Notes under the pieces: generated by a model
The model's database searches: none
Seen by the model: the letters and a program-made list of their open reading frames with translations, nothing else
Told to the model about the DNA's origin: nothing
NCBI RefSeq assembly: GCF_014117425.1
Contig: NZ_CP059725.1
Location: 1,116,001 to 1,180,000 of the forward strand
DNA: 64,000 nucleotides
Direction: 5' to 3'
From: Bartonella sp. HY038
GTDB taxonomy: Bacteria > Pseudomonadota > Alphaproteobacteria > Rhizobiales > Rhizobiaceae
Part shown: positions 1-8,687 of the stretch, piece after piece
Numbering within the stretch: position 1 is the stretch's first letter
Layout of the letters: the number at the start of each line of letters is the position of its first letter
Made by a program: the position numbers and the translations under genes

Positions 1-237
1 AGCCAATATCATAGCGATGTTGTGCTTTGGATGCCCCCTTATTTTGGGAGTGTAAAATGCCGATCTCATTCATGCAATGTTTGGGTTAAAAATTGCGTCA
101 AGCGGTAGTGTAGGTCAAGGCCATAGTGATTATATACATCAAGCAAATACGGGATATTATGTTTTTTTGTGCTTATGCAGTAATCTGACGCAGTATTTTT
201 GCGGTTAGCTTCGGGGAGTATCCTGTGACAATAGGGC

Positions 238-262
238 AATAAAAAAGGCAGCTAAAAGCTGC
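238..262 (-). terminator. Rho-independent terminator of the small membrane gene
   Basis: A six-base-pair stem (gcagct/agctgc) with a three-base loop is followed, reading the minus strand, by a run of six T and then ATT. It lies about 30 bases past the stop codon of the minus-strand gene at 290-652, so it fits as that gene's terminator. The rest of 1-237 shows no gene I can support. Confidence 0.6.
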
Positions 263-289
263 GTTTGCGGTACTGTTGTTTAAGGATCA

Positions 290-652
290 TTATGGTTTTT
301 TAGTAGGACCTTGTGGGAGCGTTGACATTTTTTCTTCAGCCATTTTAACCAAATCTTCTGGTGTAATTTTGAAATCCCAAGTGGAGATTACCTTTGCAGC
401 GTTTTCTATGCTCACTCTTTCATCAAGTTTGATTTGTCCATTATCATACTCCTGAAAATGGCGAGATTTTATATCTTCACTTTTTGATGCTTGATTGTGG
501 TGTGCATAAAAACCTAGGGCGGCTTGGAGAACTAAGCTATCAAGTACAAGTACAATGGCAAATTTACGCGATTTTTTTAAAAATAATAAAAATATACCAC
601 CGAAAAAAGCTATAAAAGCAATAATCCATAATAAAAAAATAACTATGCCCAT
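290..652 (-). CDS. Small membrane-anchored protein of unknown function
   Basis: I do not recognise this 120-residue protein. From the chosen start (MGIVIF) it begins with a strongly hydrophobic segment of about 25 residues, then a short Lys/Arg-rich stretch and a second hydrophobic segment (about 32-47). A polar C-terminal region follows, ending in a Pro/Lys-rich tail (PQGPTKKP). The upstream extension to position 703 is AT-rich and polar; MGIVIF is preferred because an AGAG-like ribosome site lies upstream and the membrane segment then starts at once. It is probably an inner-membrane protein with a cytoplasmic or periplasmic tail. The next gene upstream (765-1115, same strand) is also a small unknown membrane protein, so the two may form a unit. 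Confidence 0.5.
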   Translation of the reverse strand: MGIVIFLLWIIAFIAFFGGIFLLFLKKSRKFAIVLVLDSLVLQAALGFYAHHNQASKSEDIKSRHFQEYDNGQIKLDERVSIENAAKVISTWDFKITPEDLVKMAEEKMSTLPQGPTKKP

Positions 653-764
653 ACGTTTCTCTTTTTTAGTGCTATATACATTATTATTTTTAATGAAGAT
701 CACTTCAATCTGAGACTATCACACCGTTGTAAGCAATTTAATTATATTTAAAAAATGGAGTTAG

Positions 765-1115
765 TTAAAGCGTAGTATCTGGCATTTTTTGATAGCCAGA
801 CAACATTATCCCGCAGCCAATTAGTGAAATAACCATAGTTGCTGCAACAAGTATACCACCTAGAGCAATTCCACATGAGGAAGAAATGATTATCAAAATT
901 ACAAGTGATTTGCTTTTTACGTCTAATGCTATGCCAGCAAGAAAAATGCATAGACATGAACACCACGTGCCATAAAATGTATAACCATTTACTTCGTGGT
1001 TTGGGAGTGAGGCGCCACCAATCCCACCCAATGCGCTAGCATAGGCTTGCATGAAAACTGCCACTAATCCTAAAACACCTGCAATAATTATGATGATTGC
1101 GCCAATTATTCTCAT
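765..1115 (-). CDS. Small polytopic membrane protein of unknown function
   Basis: This is a 116-residue protein with no family I recognise. It has about three hydrophobic segments: residues 3-28, a middle one near 47-63 containing a Cys-rich WCSCLC patch, and a long one at about 70-105. The start is well supported by an AGGA ribosome site eight bases upstream of the ATG. Neither this gene nor its neighbour at 290-652 carries a recognisable domain. They sit beside decayed phage tail genes at 1.3-1.6 kb, so they may be cargo of the same lost element, but nothing in the protein is phage-like. Confidence 0.5.
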   Translation of the reverse strand: MRIIGAIIIIIAGVLGLVAVFMQAYASALGGIGGASLPNHEVNGYTFYGTWCSCLCIFLAGIALDVKSKSLVILIIISSSCGIALGGILVAATMVISLIGCGIMLSGYQKMPDTTL

Positions 1116-1341
1116 GATTTTTCCTAAATCAAGACATCAAAATTTAAGAGTTTTACTTAGTTTAGTCAAGCAACATGAAAGAATGGTTTACTTGTTATCA
1201 ATGTCGCTCCAATCAAGATCATGCATTAGGGCGCGCGCATTATTCTTTTTAATCTGATTATCCTTTTGCAGATTTAAGTCGTTATCAATGCTTGTGGTCG
1301 CGCGAGATTTTGAAAGGAAGTGGCTGGCTGTTTCAACATTA

Positions 1342-1452
1342 AAGGTCTGGATTTGCTTTTACTACGGTTTCAACATAACTACTTTTATTGCCATAGATTT
1401 GTTGCCAAATATGGTCAAGCATTTTGCCTTGAATAATTTTATAATGGTTCAC
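1342..1452 (-). pseudogene. Remnant of a phage tail protein X (P2 gpX-like) gene
   Basis: Reading the minus strand from a GTG at 1452 gives about 37 residues, with GKMLDHIWQQIYG and then YVETVVKANPDL. This follows the pattern of the phage tail protein X family (G-x-x-LD......G.....VE.V..ANP.L), a small LysM-like tail protein of P2- and Mu-like phages. The frame stops just after the NPDL motif, where the intact family continues to a Leu-Pro ending, so the copy is truncated. A gpU-like fragment lies immediately upstream in transcriptional order, as in P2. The match is by eye to the family pattern, so moderate confidence. Confidence 0.55.
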
Positions 1453-1511
1453 GATCTATCAAATCTGCTTTATCTAAACAACGTTTCAACAATTGACACG
1501 CACGCCGATGG

Positions 1512-1616
1512 TTGCCAATAGGCAAAAGTTAGGGCGATTGAATAAACATTCATGCAGGCAAATCCATGGCGAGTCTGGTAGAATTGGACTTCTTTAACCG
1601 CTTTGATAAGAACCTT
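1512..1616 (-). pseudogene. Remnant of a phage tail protein U (P2 gpU-like) gene
   Basis: The minus strand encodes an open stretch reading VLIKAVKEVQFY, then HGF and YSIALTF. This aligns without gaps to the C-terminal half of the P2 gpU family, where a (V/W)-I-x-S-x-x-E-x-x-x-F motif is followed by G, seven residues, then an aromatic and an I/L-x-L beta strand. Flanking frames upstream (to about 1900) are broken by stops and shifts, so the gene is dead. Its position directly upstream of the gpX-like relic supports a common origin from a tail operon. Confidence 0.45.
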
Positions 1617-2090
1617 ATTGGTTTGGTCATCCGACTATTATGCCACCTTAAGTCCGCCAACCAAGTCTAGTTTGTCCATGCAGTGCTTGGCTTTGGTTTA
1701 AGCATTGGATAGCTAACTATTTTGATAATACCTATCAGTGAAATAGCAAAGTGCCGAGCATTAAAGCTGCCTATAAAACATTGTTTGCTGTTTCATCAAT
1801 ATTACGTTTGGCGTGAGTTATGATAAGGTGACTTGGACGGAGAGCAATTTGAATGTTGGGGTTGTATTTATCTAAATTGATAATTGCTTTGGGCGCTCAT
1901 CTTTTATCGGCATAATTGGAATTTTTGCTATGAGTTAATGATTTTGATTCGCAGATCTGGAACTCACAATAACATGCTTTTTGAACAAAGTTGTGTGACA
2001 TCTTGTATGTCATATTGTTTTGCAAATCTGAGGAAATATCAATGCAGAAGGGAGGAAACACCATACAATCAATGAATTATGATTTTATCA
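1617..2090. other. Non-coding or heavily decayed sequence
   Basis: No reading frame of credible length or codon use is present on either strand. Short minus-strand segments (about 1620-1900) may be the N-terminal part of the gpU-like relic, but stops and frame changes prevent a firm assignment. Nothing recognisable lies between 1900 and the tRNA-Gly. Confidence 0.4.
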
Positions 2091-2164
2091 TGGAGCGGGT
2101 AGCGGGAATCGAACCCGCATATTCAGCTTGGAAGGCTGCTGCTCTACCACTGAGCTATACCCGC
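2091..2164 (-). tRNA. tRNA-Gly (anticodon TCC)
   Basis: The reverse complement folds as a complete 74-base cloverleaf. It has acceptor stem GCGGGTA, D arm with AGCTCAGTGGTAGAGC, anticodon loop with TCC, T arm GCGGGTTCGATTCCCGC, and an encoded CCA end. It lies 26 bases downstream of tRNA-Tyr on the same strand, and the two are probably co-transcribed. Confidence 0.95.
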
Positions 2165-2190
2165 AAGCTAATATGTCAGCTAAAGAAAAA

Positions 2191-2274
2191 TGGTGGAGCG
2201 GGTTGGATTTGAACCAACGTAGCTTACGCAACGGATTTACAGTCCGTCCCCTTTAACCCCTCGGGCACCACTCC
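2191..2274 (-). tRNA. tRNA-Tyr (anticodon GTA)
   Basis: The reverse complement is an 84-base class II tRNA with a long variable arm. The acceptor stem is GGAGTGG paired with CCGCTCC, the anticodon loop reads CTGTAAA (GTA), the T arm carries GGTTCAAATCC, and CCA is encoded. It is transcribed divergently from rlmB, an arrangement familiar from related Hyphomicrobiales. Confidence 0.95.
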
Positions 2275-2466
2275 ACTTTTCAAGCTAGCTGAACCAGCTT
2301 TTAACTTTGCAATCTGTAGAACCTTAATTCGTTGCAGCTTGCGGAGTGGGTTATGGCGATAAGTTGAGCAGAAGTCAACAGCCTATTTCAAAAAAAATGA
2401 AAAAAAATATAAAAATGTGAAAAATTAGTTCTATCCGTGGATAGTAAATGCGCATATAACTGGCGC

Positions 2467-3297
2467 ATGAACTCAAAAACTCCTAAAGATTCCCATTATG
2501 CCCGTTTGCGCCGTCAATATAGAGACAGCCAAAACAACGGCCCCAAATCAAATCGTCCGGCACTTTCACCTGAAAATGTGCCTGATGGACTCGTTCGCCT
2601 CTATGGTTTGCATACTGTGCGGGCAGCGTTGGCTAATCCTCGACGTAAGCTTAAGCGTCTTTTGCTAACCCAAAATGCTTTTGCACGGCTGGAAATTGCA
2701 CAAGAGGATTTGCCGATTGAGCCAGAATTGGTTGAACCACGGGCGATAGATCGGTTGCTAGGATCTGATGCCGTGCATCAAGGTGCCATGCTTGAAGCTT
2801 TGCCATTACGTCCGCGTGCACTTTCTGCACTAGGTAATAGTGAGCTTGTCGTTGTATTAGATCAAGTGACTGATCCCCATAATGTCGGGGCAATTATGCG
2901 TTCGGCAGTGGCATTTAATGGCGGCGCGTTAATAACGACTGCACGTCATTCGCCAATAGAATCAGGCGTTTTAGCCAAGTCGGCATCTGGTGCCTTAGAG
3001 CTTATTGATCATATTTGTATAGGTAATCTTGCCACGGCAATTGAGCAATTGCATAAGGCTGGTTTTACGACCTTTGGGCTTGATTCTGAGGGACCGCTTT
3101 CGTTGGAAGAAACCTTTACAGGTAAAAAAATCGCCTTGGTCTTAGGTGCGGAAGGGAAGGGTTTGCGGCAAAAAACGCGTGAAACTGTATCCTATCTTGC
3201 GCGTCTTGATATGCCTGGTGAAATAAAATCGCTGAATGTTTCTAACGCGAGTGCCATTGCGCTTTATGCAGCACGTAATTTTTTAAAGGCTAAATAG
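2467..3297 (+). CDS. rlmB: 23S rRNA (guanosine-2'-O-)-methyltransferase RlmB
   Basis: This is a SpoU/TrmH-type knotted methyltransferase that 2'-O-methylates a conserved guanosine in 23S rRNA (G2251 in E. coli), using S-adenosylmethionine. After a basic N-terminal tail, a substrate-binding domain (YGLHTVRAAL onward) precedes the SPOUT domain. All three SpoU motifs are visible: motif 1 DQVTDPHNVGAIMRS at about 132-146, motif 2 LVLGAEGKGLRQ, and motif 3 SLNVSNASAIALYAAR near the C terminus. I chose the ATG at 2467 over the in-frame GTG at 2437 because the extra ten residues are not typical of the family; neither has a strong ribosome site. Length (276 aa) is normal. A strong terminator follows. 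Confidence 0.9.
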   Translation: MNSKTPKDSHYARLRRQYRDSQNNGPKSNRPALSPENVPDGLVRLYGLHTVRAALANPRRKLKRLLLTQNAFARLEIAQEDLPIEPELVEPRAIDRLLGSDAVHQGAMLEALPLRPRALSALGNSELVVVLDQVTDPHNVGAIMRSAVAFNGGALITTARHSPIESGVLAKSASGALELIDHICIGNLATAIEQLHKAGFTTFGLDSEGPLSLEETFTGKKIALVLGAEGKGLRQKTRETVSYLARLDMPGEIKSLNVSNASAIALYAARNFLKAK

Positions 3298-3342
3298 TTT
3301 TTTAAACCCCACATGGCTGACAATTCAGATTTGGAACACTTA

Positions 3343-3380
3343 AAACCACGAGTATTGAGTTACTCGTGGTTTTATTTTTT
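3343..3380 (+). terminator. Rho-independent terminator after rlmB
   Basis: A perfect 12-base-pair inverted repeat (aaaccacgagta/tactcgtggttt) with a six-base loop is followed by a T-rich run. It lies between convergent rlmB and nadK and could act in both directions. Confidence 0.85.
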
Positions 3381-3417
3381 TATGTTTTACTTTTGCAAAT
3401 CTATGCGAATCAAAAAA

Positions 3418-4179
3418 TTAATATTTGAATTGCTCTGATAGGATTCGTTCATCCCATGAGTGGTTGGGGTCAAATAATATACGCGCAGTGATATTTTTAG
3501 CCGAATAAATGGTTACGCTAGTAACGGTTTTAACTTCAATATTATCAGCTGCGGCATTAACTGGTCTTTTATCTTGCTCAAGCATATCAAAGCGTATGGT
3601 TGCTGTGTTCGGCAAAAGGGCACCATGCCAACGGCGTGGGCGAAATGGGCTAACCGGGGTCAATGCAATAAGTGGCGCCAAAAGTGGTAAAATAGGCCCC
3701 TGTGCTGACAGATTATAGGCGGTGGAGCCGGCGGGTGTTGCTGCCATAATGCCATCGCAAATCAATTCTTCCATTCTGATCTGATCATCAATGCTGATTT
3801 TAATTTTTGCTGCCTGATAGGACTGGCGAAACAATGACACTTCATTGATAGCAAGGGCTTTGACGCTTCCTTCAAGTTTTGATTCTGCAATCATCTCTAA
3901 TGGATGAATTTCTTCCATATGGGCAACAGAAACACGTTCAGGAAGGTTTTTTATTTCATATTCATTCATTAAAAAACCAATGGAACCGCGATTCATACCA
4001 TAAATTGGTTTTTGACTATTCATAAAATCACGCACGACCTGGAGCATCGTGCCGTCACCACCAAGGACTATGATAGTTGTTGCTTCTTCCGCGCTATTTT
4101 GCCCATAGTGTTTGATAAGAGCTTGAGCTGCTTTTGTAGCATTGGGTGTTTCTGCGGCAATAAAGTGAAATTTTGGCAT
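3418..4179 (-). CDS. nadK: NAD kinase
   Basis: Phosphorylates NAD to NADP using ATP or polyphosphate, the only route to NADP in bacteria. The 253-residue protein has the hallmark GGDGTMLQVVRDF motif at about 40-52, which includes the catalytic Asp. It also has the substrate-binding NEVS motif near 113 and the glycine-rich PAGSTAYNLSAQGP segment near 150. Length fits the short alphaproteobacterial form. The gene stands alone, convergent with rlmB and divergent from the unknown gene at 4351. The start is the only ATG giving a complete N-terminal strand; its ribosome site is weak. Confidence 0.93.
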   Translation of the reverse strand: MPKFHFIAAETPNATKAAQALIKHYGQNSAEEATTIIVLGGDGTMLQVVRDFMNSQKPIYGMNRGSIGFLMNEYEIKNLPERVSVAHMEEIHPLEMIAESKLEGSVKALAINEVSLFRQSYQAAKIKISIDDQIRMEELICDGIMAATPAGSTAYNLSAQGPILPLLAPLIALTPVSPFRPRRWHGALLPNTATIRFDMLEQDKRPVNAAADNIEVKTVTSVTIYSAKNITARILFDPNHSWDERILSEQFKY

Positions 4180-4350
4180 GGAATGTGAACTTTTTTAATT
4201 TACAAATCGACTATTAGTAGGAAAAAATTATAAATTTTGTAATCAGCCGGTAATCAGTAATATGCTTCAATTCGGTGTCATATGCAAATTTAAAAATATG
4301 ATAGCTTCAGGATTAAGATACTTAGCCGGAAAATAAGTTATCCATTATCT

Positions 4351-4740
4351 ATGAAAGCATTTTTGATGTTTCTTAAAAAAAATCCAAAAAAGGAATTACT
4401 TAAAGGCGAATATGCCATTTTTATTCCAGAGGGCTCTATCGGTCGGCCTTTTGATGAAGTCTATGAGTTGCGAGAAACAATTATTGATGAGCAATATGAG
4501 ATCATATTTATTGGTGGTATAAGGTTTTTATTTGATACACAAAATCAATTCCATTTTTATAAAAATAGTCTTTTTGTTGTCGTTCAAGAACCATCGATTT
4601 TGATCTTGGGTATTGAAACAGTTTTAAACCGCAATATAGAGGTTAAAAAGCTTGAACAAGGCATTGTATCTTTTATAAATATCTGTGATAGCAGATTTAT
4701 AAATGAGCTTTTTGAGTTTAAGAAAACATTGGAGCGCTGA
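4351..4740 (+). CDS. Protein of unknown function
   Basis: A 129-residue acidic/hydrophobic mixed protein that I do not recognise. It begins with a Lys-rich helix (KKNPKKELLKGEY) and continues with alternating hydrophobic and charged segments, suggesting a small alpha/beta domain. No signal peptide, membrane helix or catalytic motif is visible. There is no convincing ribosome site, but the frame is complete and uses codons like its neighbours. It sits between two AT-rich spacers and is divergent from nadK, with no operon partner. It could be a lineage-specific gene or a recent arrival. Confidence 0.45.
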   Translation: MKAFLMFLKKNPKKELLKGEYAIFIPEGSIGRPFDEVYELRETIIDEQYEIIFIGGIRFLFDTQNQFHFYKNSLFVVVQEPSILILGIETVLNRNIEVKKLEQGIVSFINICDSRFINELFEFKKTLER

Positions 4741-4952
4741 TGTTTGCGGTTTAACAGCCGTGACAATCAATGTCTTTGAAGAAGCAGTTAATTATCTAAT
4801 AAGTTGAGCTGAGTTTTTGCGTTTAAAATAACTTTTTTCAATTAAATGAAAAAAAATATGGCTTATGCTATCAAAAGGTCTTAAAGATTTTTTAAATGGT
4901 CAGTCAAATTTAAGACATGTGCTTTTTGCACAAAACGGTTATGGAGCACGTA

Positions 4953-5654
4953 ATGGAAGAGCCAGTCATGCACAAAAATCCTTGCGCTTTAGTGATTGGT
5001 GTTGGTGTGGGGACTGGTTATCAAGCGGTGAAGCGTTTTGCTGCTGGCGGCTATGATGTTGCTATGATTGCGCGAAATCACGGCCGACTTGAAAAATACG
5101 AAGCTGAAATCGAAGGCGCTTTTGGATATCCAGTTGATATTACCAATATTGAAGCTTTTGATCATCAGCTCAATGAAATTATTGCAAATCATGGTTTGCC
5201 GCAAGTTGTTGTGTTTAATGCTTTCCAAGGGGTTTTTGGTGATTTTTTGGAAATCGACCCAATGCAACTCGCCATGAATTTTAACACTAACGTTATGGCG
5301 TTTTTGCATGTGACACGCAAATTATCGCCTTTAATGCTTGAGCTTGGCCATGGTGTTTTCATTGTAACAGGTAATGCTGCAGCTATTCGCGGTAAAAGTA
5401 ATTTTGCGGGCATTGCTCCTACAAAAGCTGCGCAACGAATTTTAGCAGAATCAATTGCTCGCTCGCTTGGTCCAAAAGGTATTCATGTTGCTTATGTGGT
5501 TATTGATGCGGTAATTGATGTGCAATGGTCGATGAACCGAAGCAATAATGATGATTATTTTATTCAACCCAATGATATTGCTGAGGAATTATGGCATATC
5601 GCGCACCAACCGCGCGGGGCTTGGTCGTTTAATGTTGAATTGCGCCCCCTATAA
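4953..5654 (+). CDS. Short-chain dehydrogenase/reductase-like protein lacking the canonical catalytic Tyr
   Basis: A Rossmann-fold SDR-family protein of 233 residues. The start at 4953 (MEEPV) is chosen because GGAG lies six bases upstream; the longer frame to 4917 has no such site. The glycine-rich nucleotide motif appears as GVGVGTG, and the NNAG-like position reads NAFQG. In the catalytic region the protein reads VTGNAAAIRGKSNFAGIAPTK. The active-site Ser is replaced by Asn (about 141) and the Tyr of YxxxK by Ile (about 154), while the Lys is kept. It therefore should not work by the usual SDR acid-base mechanism. The C-terminal half is otherwise typical (AESIARSLGPKGIHV). Substrate unknown. 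Confidence 0.8.
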   Translation: MEEPVMHKNPCALVIGVGVGTGYQAVKRFAAGGYDVAMIARNHGRLEKYEAEIEGAFGYPVDITNIEAFDHQLNEIIANHGLPQVVVFNAFQGVFGDFLEIDPMQLAMNFNTNVMAFLHVTRKLSPLMLELGHGVFIVTGNAAAIRGKSNFAGIAPTKAAQRILAESIARSLGPKGIHVAYVVIDAVIDVQWSMNRSNNDDYFIQPNDIAEELWHIAHQPRGAWSFNVELRPL

Positions 5655-5901
5655 AGAAATATGGTAAAGGTTACAAAGATTAGCATTTTATTAAATGCTT
5701 TCACTGCCTTATGCTTTGTAGTTTAATGCATTAAAAAAATACTCACTAATAACCGCTTTATAAGGTTGTCCAATCAAAAAAGTCTAAGCAGTTAATGAAA
5801 TCGAATTTATTTTTTGATTTTGAGTAGACATCTACTTTGCTTGGCGGCGATAAATAGGGGCAGGTTGCTGCCTTTATGGAAAAATGCCGGAAGGATTTCT
5901 T

Positions 5902-6576
5902 ATGAATATAGATTATGCTGAACTTCGCCGCAAAATGGTTGATAATCAGGTTCGCACTGTAGATGTTACCCGTCTTTCTGTATTGGCCGCTCTTCTTGCT
6001 GTTCCGCGCGAAGCATTTGTTTTAGATGATTTTAAGAAGTTTTCCTATGTCGATGAAGATGTGGAAGTGAAAGCTGCTGAAAATGGGCAGCCAGCTCGTT
6101 TTATCATGGAGGCAGCTCCATTTGCCAAGCTATTGCAACTTGCCGATGTTTCAAAAAAAGATATCATTCTTGATATTGGCTGTACGACTGGTTACAGTGC
6201 GGCTGTTCTTTCAGAGCTTGGCAGTTCGGTTATTGCACTTGAAAGTGATGAGGCATTAGCACAAGCTGCAAAAAATAATCTTGACAATAATGGTTATGAT
6301 AATGTTGTTGTGATTAATGGAGTATTGCAGGACGGTTATAAAAATGAGGCGCCCTTTGATGTTATAGTTATTGAAGGTTCGGTAGATTTTGTACCGGAAA
6401 ATTTATTTTCCCAATTGCGTGAAGGTGGACGCCTCGTTGTGGTTGTTGGTCATGGTAATGCTGGAGTTGCGCAGTTATTCATTAAAGAAGACGGCGTTAT
6501 TTCTGTGCGGCGCGGCTTTAATCTTGCGGTAAAACCTCTTGCTGGATTTTTAAATAAGCCGAAATTTGTATTTTAA
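5902..6576 (+). CDS. Protein-L-isoaspartate O-methyltransferase-like protein
   Basis: A class I SAM-dependent methyltransferase of the Pcm-like type, 224 residues. It has an N-terminal helical segment (YAELRRKMVDNQVR) followed by the SAM-binding motif I ILDIGCTTGYSAAVLSEL at about 92-109, motif II ALESDE, and a DVIVIEGSVDFVP segment. Annotated relatives in Hyphomicrobiales are named protein-L-isoaspartate methyltransferase and commonly stand directly upstream of a tolC gene, as here. The ATG at 5902 is supported by GGAAGG upstream; the longer frame from 5884 would place that site inside the gene. Whether it truly repairs isoaspartate is unproven, because the N-terminal part is shorter than in classic Pcm. 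Confidence 0.8.
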   Translation: MNIDYAELRRKMVDNQVRTVDVTRLSVLAALLAVPREAFVLDDFKKFSYVDEDVEVKAAENGQPARFIMEAAPFAKLLQLADVSKKDIILDIGCTTGYSAAVLSELGSSVIALESDEALAQAAKNNLDNNGYDNVVVINGVLQDGYKNEAPFDVIVIEGSVDFVPENLFSQLREGGRLVVVVGHGNAGVAQLFIKEDGVISVRRGFNLAVKPLAGFLNKPKFVF

Positions 6577-6808
6577 TATTATATAAATGCCTTTTTGCTA
6601 TGTTTGCTTAAATCTTGCCTTGGTTGAAAATAAAGCGGTTTTGCAAGAGAAAGTTTTATTCTAGTTGTTTTCCTGCAACGCTTGCCGATTTTATGAGTAA
6701 TAGTTTTTTTATTGCCTTAAAAATTGCAAGCTATGTGTTGCGAATTTATTAGCTAGGCTATAGCAATAGATAAAGTGGTAATTGAGATTGGTTTGGATTG
6801 TGAAAAAT

Positions 6809-8155
6809 ATGAAAAAAGCACTGTTGGCAGCTCTGCTGGTTTCAGGCACGATTCTTTCAAGTGTCCCATCAAAAGCTGAAAATTTGATGGGTGCGCTTTC
6901 AAAGGCTTATAATAATAATAGCCGTCTCAATTCAGATCGCGCCTCTGTTCGTGTTAGTGATGAGAATGTTGCAATTGCACGATCCGGCATCCGTCCGTCT
7001 ATAGCTGCATTTGCTAGCTATACTCGCGGTAATAATGCTGGAAATCCCTATTATTCAACTGTTGGCTCGGTCGGTATTCAGCTTGACCAAGTTATTTTTG
7101 ACGGTTTTTCAACAAAAAATAATATTAGTGCTGCTGAATTACAGTCTGCTGCGCAACGCGAATTTTTGCGTAACAGTGAACAAAATCAGCTTTATGCGGC
7201 GATTGAAGCTTATGCAGATGTTTACATGGCGCGGCGTATCGCTATTTTACGTCAACAAAATGTTGCTGCATTAGATGAACAAGTTCGAGCTGATCGGGCA
7301 AAACTTGAGGTTGGTGAGGGTACTCGAACCGATCTTGCGCAATCTGAGGCACAGCGGGCCCTAGCTATTTCGCAATTGCATTTAGCCAAAGCTGACGTAA
7401 AGTCAAAAGAAGCGATTTATCGCCAGGTGATTGGCGTGGAGGCAGAGAAGTTGGATGCTCCAGTATCAGCTACCGGTCTTCCTCGTAATGCAAAATCGGG
7501 TTTTGAAATTGCAAGAGTAGAACATCCTGCAATTCTGTCTGCTCGTTACGCTGTCGATGCGGCGTCCTATCGGGTTAAGGCTAATGAAGGCGCATTGCTG
7601 CCACAAGTGAACTTCAGGGTCGCAAGCTCTTATAATGAGGTTTATGATGGCCCAGGGACGAGTGGCAGAGCCAACTCGATTGGTCTTGCTTTAACAGTGC
7701 CATTTTATCAAGGTGGTCGCACATCTGCACAAATTCGTCAATCCAAAGAGCAGTTGGGTCAGGCGGTGATTCAGGTTGATGTTTATGTTGATCAGGTTCG
7801 CCAAGAGCTATCCGCCGCGCTTTCTCAATTAGATGGCGCTAGGGCATCTGTTGCAGCCTATCGTGATAGTGTTGCTGCGAATAAAATTGCTTTGAATGGA
7901 CGTATTGAGGAAAATCGAGTCGGGCAAGCAACTACCCTTGATGTTTTAAATTCTCGGGGTATGCTTATTGATTCTCAGGTAAGTCTAGTATCTGCCGAAC
8001 GTGATGCAGTTGTAGCCAGTTACGGGCTAGTGGTCGCGATTGGGCGTATGAGTGCTCAACAGTTAAATTTGCAAGTTGTTCACTATGATCCCAAAATTCA
8101 TTTTGATGCTGTACGATTTAAATGGTTTGGTTTGAAAACGCCATTTTCTCGTTAG
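6809..8155 (+). CDS. tolC: TolC-family outer-membrane efflux channel protein
   Basis: The outer-membrane partner of tripartite efflux pumps and type I secretion systems. The 448-residue protein starts with a signal peptide (MKKALLAALLVSGTILSS, cleavage after SKA near 24). Two repeated outer-membrane efflux domains follow, seen as heptad-rich helices such as LAQSEAQRALAISQLHLAKADV and VRQELSAALSQLDGARA. Conserved segments include VGEGTRTDLAQSEA in the first repeat and its counterpart VGQATTLDVLNSRG in the second. It sits about 230 bases after the Pcm-like gene, with no inner-membrane pump gene nearby, so its partners lie elsewhere. The ATG at 6809 is preferred over an upstream TTG because it starts the signal peptide directly. 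Confidence 0.92.
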   Translation: MKKALLAALLVSGTILSSVPSKAENLMGALSKAYNNNSRLNSDRASVRVSDENVAIARSGIRPSIAAFASYTRGNNAGNPYYSTVGSVGIQLDQVIFDGFSTKNNISAAELQSAAQREFLRNSEQNQLYAAIEAYADVYMARRIAILRQQNVAALDEQVRADRAKLEVGEGTRTDLAQSEAQRALAISQLHLAKADVKSKEAIYRQVIGVEAEKLDAPVSATGLPRNAKSGFEIARVEHPAILSARYAVDAASYRVKANEGALLPQVNFRVASSYNEVYDGPGTSGRANSIGLALTVPFYQGGRTSAQIRQSKEQLGQAVIQVDVYVDQVRQELSAALSQLDGARASVAAYRDSVAANKIALNGRIEENRVGQATTLDVLNSRGMLIDSQVSLVSAERDAVVASYGLVVAIGRMSAQQLNLQVVHYDPKIHFDAVRFKWFGLKTPFSR

Positions 8156-8687
8156 ATCATATAATATATAGTTATAATAGGTGCTGGATTTTAAAGCATC
8201 CGATATAACCTTTGGTGTGAAAAAAAATACATTATTTGATATTAAATCCTTAATTATATTCCCCCATGTTTTTTTGCTGATTTGATTGAAATAATTCCCT
8301 TTTTCTAAATTGAAAACTAATATTTTGTTCTTTTTTAATATCAAATCAAATCGAATCATCGTTATTTTAGAATGTTATCGATAGCGCATTTGTCGCCATA
8401 AAATTGGAATTGGCTCTTATTATAGTTTTTTATCGATTCCTAAGGCTGATCTGGAGTTTTATTAGCAAAAAAAATGTTAAGTTCGATGAAAAAAGTCTTT
8501 TGGGACTGGAATGTAATTATTAAAAAAAATATACTAATGTTGGTTTTATTTTTAAATTTAACAAATATTGTTACAAAATATGAAGGGCTGTCTGTTTACG
8601 CTGGATTATCTCATGGTTACGAGTAAATAAGAGATATCATATATTGAAATATTATGTTCGGCAGTTACTGAGAGTTAGGTGGGATTG
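8156..8687. other. Long AT-rich intergenic region upstream of popZ
   Basis: About 530 bases with no credible gene on either strand; a minus-strand open frame at 8063-8359 overlaps the tolC 3' end and is AT-rich noise. It presumably holds the popZ promoter and 5' leader, but I cannot point to a clear -35/-10 pair. Confidence 0.5.

Noticed and set aside
1288..1521. Plus-strand open frame of 77 codons
   Set aside because: It lies opposite the gpX- and gpU-like fragments, has no ribosome site and no protein-like composition.
8063..8359. Minus-strand open frame of 98 codons
   Set aside because: It overlaps the tolC 3' end in antisense and continues into AT-rich spacer; Lys/Asn/Phe-rich noise without a start signal.
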